Below are positions 60,095-64,000 of a DNA stretch of 64,000 bases, in pieces. Position 1 is the first letter of the stretch. Each line of letters begins with the position of its first letter. Source of the DNA: Nepenthes gracilis (taxonomy: Eukaryota; Streptophyta; Magnoliopsida; Caryophyllales; Nepenthaceae); contig BSYO01000025.1 of assembly GCA_033239525.1 (NCBI GenBank), positions 3,196,001-3,260,000 on the forward strand, written 5' to 3'. The position numbers and the translations under genes were made by a program. The notes beneath the pieces are model-generated. The model was not told the origin of the DNA, did no database searches, and worked only from the letters and a program-made list of their open reading frames with translations.

Positions 60095-61600
60095 TGATGT
60101 GTACTTGGATCCGACTTTGAACAGTTTCAGATTCGGGTGGTTGATTTGATCTGGCTCTATTCGTTGAGTCTGAATCCTGCACACCACTACAGAAAACGAG
60201 AAGTCAGGTGCCGGCGGGATATTGTCCCACTGAAAACACTCCGACGCTCAAGTCAGTAATAAGCCTTCAAACTTTGGAAGGTGAACTGGTAAGTAAAAGA
60301 GAGAGAGAGAGAAAATGAGTTTGTCGGGAGTGTTGGCCTGAAGAAGCAGAGACGTTTCCGTAGCTCGCTGAGAGTACGAATTCCAACTCGCTGTTCACGA
60401 AGAACAAGTGGAAGCTGTGTCCCGAAAGCGTGGAAGCTTTTGAGGACGATTCTCAGAGAGCGGGAGAAGACTCTGTAATCTGGAGGCTTTTAGTGGTATT
60501 GAAAGATGAACGCTTTAGAGAGAGTTTGCTCAAGCACTGTTTGTATTCGTGGTTCAGATTGTATCAGAAAGCGTCTGTTATCTTAGAAAATGTGTGTTCT
60601 TCTAAAAGCGTGTCCCTTTCAGAGTGGAGACTCTGGGCTTATATAGACGGTGGGGAGAGCCACCTTCCTTAGCTAGGGAGGCGTGATCCTTGGCCTGGCG
60701 CTGGGCGGCCTTCTCGGAGTTGGTGGGCGTGACTGACGTGATTTAATGGATCGTTTTCCTTCTGAGCAGTTTAACGGATCTCCAGATTATCTATTTTGCT
60801 CTCATATTTTTGTGACCGTTAGGCTCCATTGTTGGCGCTAAATCCGTTGCTACCTTTTTAGAGGAGATCGGCTTCAAGGAAAACTTGTAATCATAGAAAG
60901 AGTCGTTGCTTTTCGTGTGCGAGATCGATTGCCAAATTGGGCCTGGTCCGTATTAGGTTTAACGTCTTTCGCGGCCTACTGCTACAGTACTTCTAGTCAA
61001 TAAAAATGTTGACCGCATTGAAGGAGTGCTTTTGGCCGTTTGTTTGTGCGCCGGGCGGTCAACGCTAGCGCATTGCCCGTCTAACGCTCGTTGGGCCTTT
61101 CTGGATTTTGGACCGCTTTCTTATTGAGTCTGCCAGCTATAGGCCTACCCATCACTAGCCCCCCATGCATGCTGGTGGTCAGGATTCCGACCTCCAGCAT
61201 GTTTATGATGGAATGTGCTTGCTTCTAGTGGCGGAGTCATTGCCCATCTGAAGAGGTGCCTTGAGAGCTTCCAAAATTTTAATCGGATTCGTTGACCGTT
61301 CTTGGGAAGCTTTCGGACAACTCGGAGAAGGAAACGTTGGTCTTTAGCCGGCTTGTCAGAAAAGCAAGCCACGTGTCTTTACGCGATACGTTCAAGGTCT
61401 TGGCATTTAATGAGCCGGAGCACTCGATTCAACAGCCTCCTTCTAAGGAAATGACACACGGCGGTAATGATGGCGCAGGTTTTCGAGACGGTTGTGGGTT
61501 CACATGGGTTTTTAAACCGCCTGATCGCTCCATTTTGAATTTGTTGTGCCATCCTTGCTTCTTCGTCTTCCTCATTTCATTTTGTGAAGAAGAAAACACA
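60095..61600 (-). repeat. 3' LTR region of the second Tat-like element
   Basis: Starts TGATGTGTACTTGG and follows the first copy (28,806-30,370) landmark by landmark, for example 'gcgggatattgtccca', 'cccatcactagccccccat' and 'gccacgtgtcttta'. Open frames inside, such as that at 60,430-60,672, are not conserved in the sister and are rejected as genes. Confidence 0.65.
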
Positions 61601-61616
61601 AACCATAGCGCCGACC

Positions 61617-63342
61617 ATGTCTTCTGTCGCAAACGTCGCCTCAGTTCTAAGAGAAACTGACGTGAAGGTCCTGTATGTGGAGTTCAACATTCCGCGGGAG
61701 ATCGCCTTTCGCATTCCAGGGAAGGACGATCGAGCCTTTTGCCGCCCAAGGGCTTTGTGACCATTTATGAGGCCTATTTGAGGAGTGGGCTCTGCCTCCC
61801 AGTTTCTAATGAACTGATATCGATTTTCTAGGCGCTCCTGGCCCCTATCGCTCAATTTCATGCCAACGCCGTCAGGTACTTGTGCTCCCTCTGTATTTTT
61901 TTTTCAACATTCGAGATTGTTGACGATGTCAATGGTGAGGGCGATCTTTAAGATCAACCAGGAAGTGGAGTAGATCTCTTTGTCTCCCTGTAGCGGTATT
62001 AAAATTAGCACCGCCATTTACAACTCCCTCAAGAACTGAAAACATCGGTTCTTTTTTATTAACATGGGAGAGTCTTGGCCCTTACCTAAGGAGTGGGGTC
62101 AAGTGCCTGAGGTGTATACGGGGGCGCCTTCGGAGGCGGAGATGGCCTCCCTGGAGTGGTTGGTTAAGCTGATAGAGAAGAATTTGAAGGACTTTTGGAG
62201 AGAGCATTTGGTCTCTCGTGCGGAGGCGAAGAAGGCTAATTGGGGGCCTCCATCTCCGGTCCAAAAATTGAGGATCCCACCGCCAGAGATCTTGGAGAAA
62301 AAGAAGATGAAGAATGGCAACATTATTGGTCCCTGCCTTACTGACTCAAGTCCTCCTAGTCCAAGGCGAAAGAGGGCGGCCTCGATGGCGCCTTCTTCGT
62401 CGTCCTCTGAGCCCGACTATCTTTCTATCGGACATTTTGTGGGCATTGGCGTCGCATCTAGGGTAGAAGTTGAGGCAGCCATCGAGGCTCATAAGACCAA
62501 GCTGAGCGGAGACGTTGTCCTAGCGCAGCTTGCGTCGTCTGAGTTGACTCAGGAGCCGCCTATTGAGGCGCCTGGGCCGCAGAAGCCGTCAGTTGGATCT
62601 CCTATTGTGGTGATTCTGGTGAGGCAGCAGGAGTAGATTTTGGAGTCTCCCATTGTTTCCAGAGAGCCAGCCAGGAGGGAGGGCACTCCAGACGATCCCA
62701 TGGCGGTGTTCATGGCTGAGGTTGCTGCTAGCCCGTCGACGTGGGCCCCTTCCTGGCTCATCACCATTTGCATCAGAATTGGGTGCGAGGCCAGAAAGAC
62801 CGGTGTGAAGAATCTGAGAGGTATAAGCTCTGTTACCCGCCTTGCCTTTCGATTTGCCCTTTCTGATCCCCTTTTCCTTTTTTATGCAGGCGGATAGAGT
62901 AGCGAGCGCAATGGCTAAGGCGCTCAGGCAGAGAGACTTTACGATCTCTGATAGGGATAAGGAGATTGCCTGGCTCGAAACCAAGCTGGCGGCTTCGGGG
63001 GCTGAACACCGTGACGACACAGCTACCTTGGAGGCTGTTCTGGCGAGCGTGGAGGCGAAGAACCTGAGTTTGAAAGTTAAGGTCGCTCGTTTGAAGGAGG
63101 AGAATGAATGAGCCAAGGGGCGCATCGATCAACTTGCTGGGCAAATGGCGACCTTAGAGAACGATTTGAGTCTCTGTATCCACCCCCATGAGGTTGAGGG
63201 CATGATGCTGGCACGGTTGTGGAAATGGGTCAACATTAGCCGGCGTATTATACGGCTGGTTGATCCTGACTTCCCTGTAGTTCTTATTAATTTATTGAAC
63301 CGGTCAGCACAGCATCGAGATAGCCTTGTGGGGGAGCCTTGA
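61617..63342 (+). pseudogene. Opposite-strand ORF of the second Tat-like element
   Basis: Starts at ATG 61,617 ('VKVLYVEFNIPREIAFRIP'). After a frameshift comes 'PKGFVTIYEAYLRSGLCLPV', then 'HANAVRYL', and after a stop 'KHRFFFINMGESWPLPKEWG'. I read this as the plant 'putative gypsy-type transposon' domain (Transposase_28). A 190-codon open segment (62,064-62,636) then carries a Ser-rich linker and an E/A-rich stretch. A 69-base intron-like gap follows, and then a coiled coil (SDRDKEIAWLETKL, LASVEAKNLSLKV, LENDLSLCIHPHEV) ending 'RRIIRLVDPDFPV'. It lies between LTR and pol and antisense to pol, as extra ORFs of Tat/Retand elements do. The role is unknown. Confidence 0.65.
62821..62889 (+). 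other. Intron-like interruption in the opposite-strand ORF, second copy
   Basis: GAGAG|GTATAAGC...TTTTTTATGCAG|GCGG: 69 bases, pyrimidine-rich before the acceptor, at the position equivalent to 31,080-31,150. In this copy a one-base shift would be needed to keep the frame across the junction. Confidence 0.6.
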
Positions 63343-63371
63343 GACAGTCAAAGGCCCCCGCCGCCCCCATA

Positions 63372-63741
63372 GCTTTTGTGATTGTATATGTATTTTTTTA
63401 AAATTCAATGATGCATCTCTTGATTCAGTAATAATACAAATAGCCCTGTATTGGTCACATGCTTTTGCCTTTGTATTTTGCTTCTTTGACTTTCTTCGCG
63501 GTAACCTGGGTAGAGTGACTTGCGAGTTGGCCGCCCGCTTTGATTTTGGAGCATTAAAGTTGTCTTCTAGGCTGTTGTGTATGTTAAGCCGACTTAGAAT
63601 TCTCCCGTGCGTAAAGCTTGGCAGCGCTGACTAGGTGTAGACTCGGGCGGCCTACTTTGGTGGAGCGTTTTGTTCCAGTCGACCATCGTTGGCTGATCAC
63701 TCTATCTCCTTATGAAGGAGGTCATCGCGCGTGCTGGTGTT
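63372..63741. other. Spacer between opposite-strand ORF and minisatellite, second copy
   Basis: Corresponds to 31,680-32,080 and has no supported gene. Confidence 0.5.
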
Positions 63742-63930
63742 AGCCCCTAAGATTTTTCGACCGCTAATGGGCCACTTGAATGACCAAGGTTTAGATACGA
63801 TCATTCATTGGCCGCCTGGATGACCGGGGTTTAAATACGACCGCTCATTGGCCGCCTGAATGACTAGGGTTTAAACACGATCGCTCATGGGCCGCCTGGA
63901 TAACCAGGGTTTAGTAACGAGAGGGTGAAG
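63742..63930. repeat. 40-bp minisatellite, second copy
   Basis: Units start at 63,782, 63,822, 63,862 and 63,902, with a degenerate one before. Each is like GACCAGGGTTTAAATACGAC then CGCTCATTGGCCGCCTGGAT. It is homologous to the 39-bp array at 32.1-32.3 kb, with fewer units. Confidence 0.9.
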
Positions 63931-64000
63931 GCCCTCCTGACTTAGGGGCAGCCTAGGTCAATTTGAACCTGCAATGAGAACCATACATATATATGCACAT

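Larger units (their letters stand above)
60095..64000 (-). mobile_element. Second Tat-like Ty3/gypsy element, cut by the window end
   Basis: Runs parallel to the element at 28.8-35.2 kb: LTR region, opposite-strand ORF (61,617-63,342), spacer, 40-bp minisatellite and the start of the pol-proximal spacer ('cctgcaatgagaac' versus 'cctgtaaacac'). Pol should follow beyond the right edge on the minus strand. The copy is more complete in the opposite-strand ORF than the first. Confidence 0.75.

Noticed and set aside
60430..60672. 80-codon plus-strand frame starting MEAFEDD
   Set aside because: Lies in the Tat LTR region and is not kept open in the homologous stretch near 29.1 kb.
62589..63125. 178-codon minus-strand frame
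   Set aside because: Antisense shadow of the better supported plus-strand ORF with its coiled coil.
1..64000. tRNA, rRNA, CRISPR arrays, bacterial-type operons
   Set aside because: No cloverleaf with tRNA A/B boxes, no rRNA-like conserved blocks and no regularly spaced direct repeats with unique spacers were noticed; the sequence is plant nuclear in character.

Overview
This is an AT-rich stretch of plant nuclear DNA, almost certainly from a eudicot. The evidence is an intron-containing LRR receptor kinase gene, an intron-containing CC-NB-LRR immune-receptor gene, and a dense background of decayed plant LTR retrotransposons (Tekay-like chromovirus, Tat-like Ty3/gypsy and Ty1/copia) plus a CACTA-like end. 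I cannot name the species from sequence alone. Only two complete, apparently functional protein-coding genes are supported. Most other open reading frames are shadows, retroelement debris or microsatellite translations.

Layout. 1-2.3 kb holds unassigned AT-rich sequence with a splice-site-like 122-bp tandem duplication. 2.3-2.83 kb looks like a decayed CACTA transposon end. 3,795-11,469 is a full Ty3/gypsy element on the minus strand, flanked by an exact 5-bp target-site duplication (CAAAT), with a tRNA-Met-type primer-binding site, gag, protease, RT, RNase H, integrase and chromodomain remnants. 14,446-17,716 (minus) is a two-exon, 878-residue LRR receptor-like kinase of the Arabidopsis At1g12460/At1g62950 type, with an atypical kinase catalytic loop. 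18-23.6 kb is gene-poor. 23.6-25.3 kb is a collapsed copia element. 25.3-26.5 kb is the first copy of an unclassified dispersed repeat, seen again at 49.1-50.5, 51.8-52.05 (part) and 53.4-55 kb.

28,806-35,248 is a deletion derivative of a Tat-like Ty3/gypsy element whose pol lies on the minus strand. A second ORF runs on the opposite (plus) strand between pol and the LTR, with a 39-bp minisatellite between the two. 35,881-39,722 (plus) is an intact two-exon, 919-residue CC-NB-LRR gene. From 42 kb onward the DNA is a mosaic of retroelement pieces: a Tekay-like element with a long LTR and ruined gag/RNase H (44.6-48.8 kb), a related LTR (about 55.0-57.7 kb), an LTR relative of the first element (57.9-59.7 kb) and several LTR-like or short dispersed repeats. 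The window ends inside a second Tat-like element (60,095 onward) that carries the same opposite-strand ORF, an intron-like interruption at the same place and a related 40-bp minisatellite.

The two host genes have no evident functional link: one is a plasma-membrane receptor kinase, the other an intracellular immune receptor embedded in retrotransposon sequence. The most unusual signal is the opposite-strand ORF of the Tat-like elements, with its conserved intron-like break and flanking minisatellite, seen in two diverged copies about 31 kb apart.
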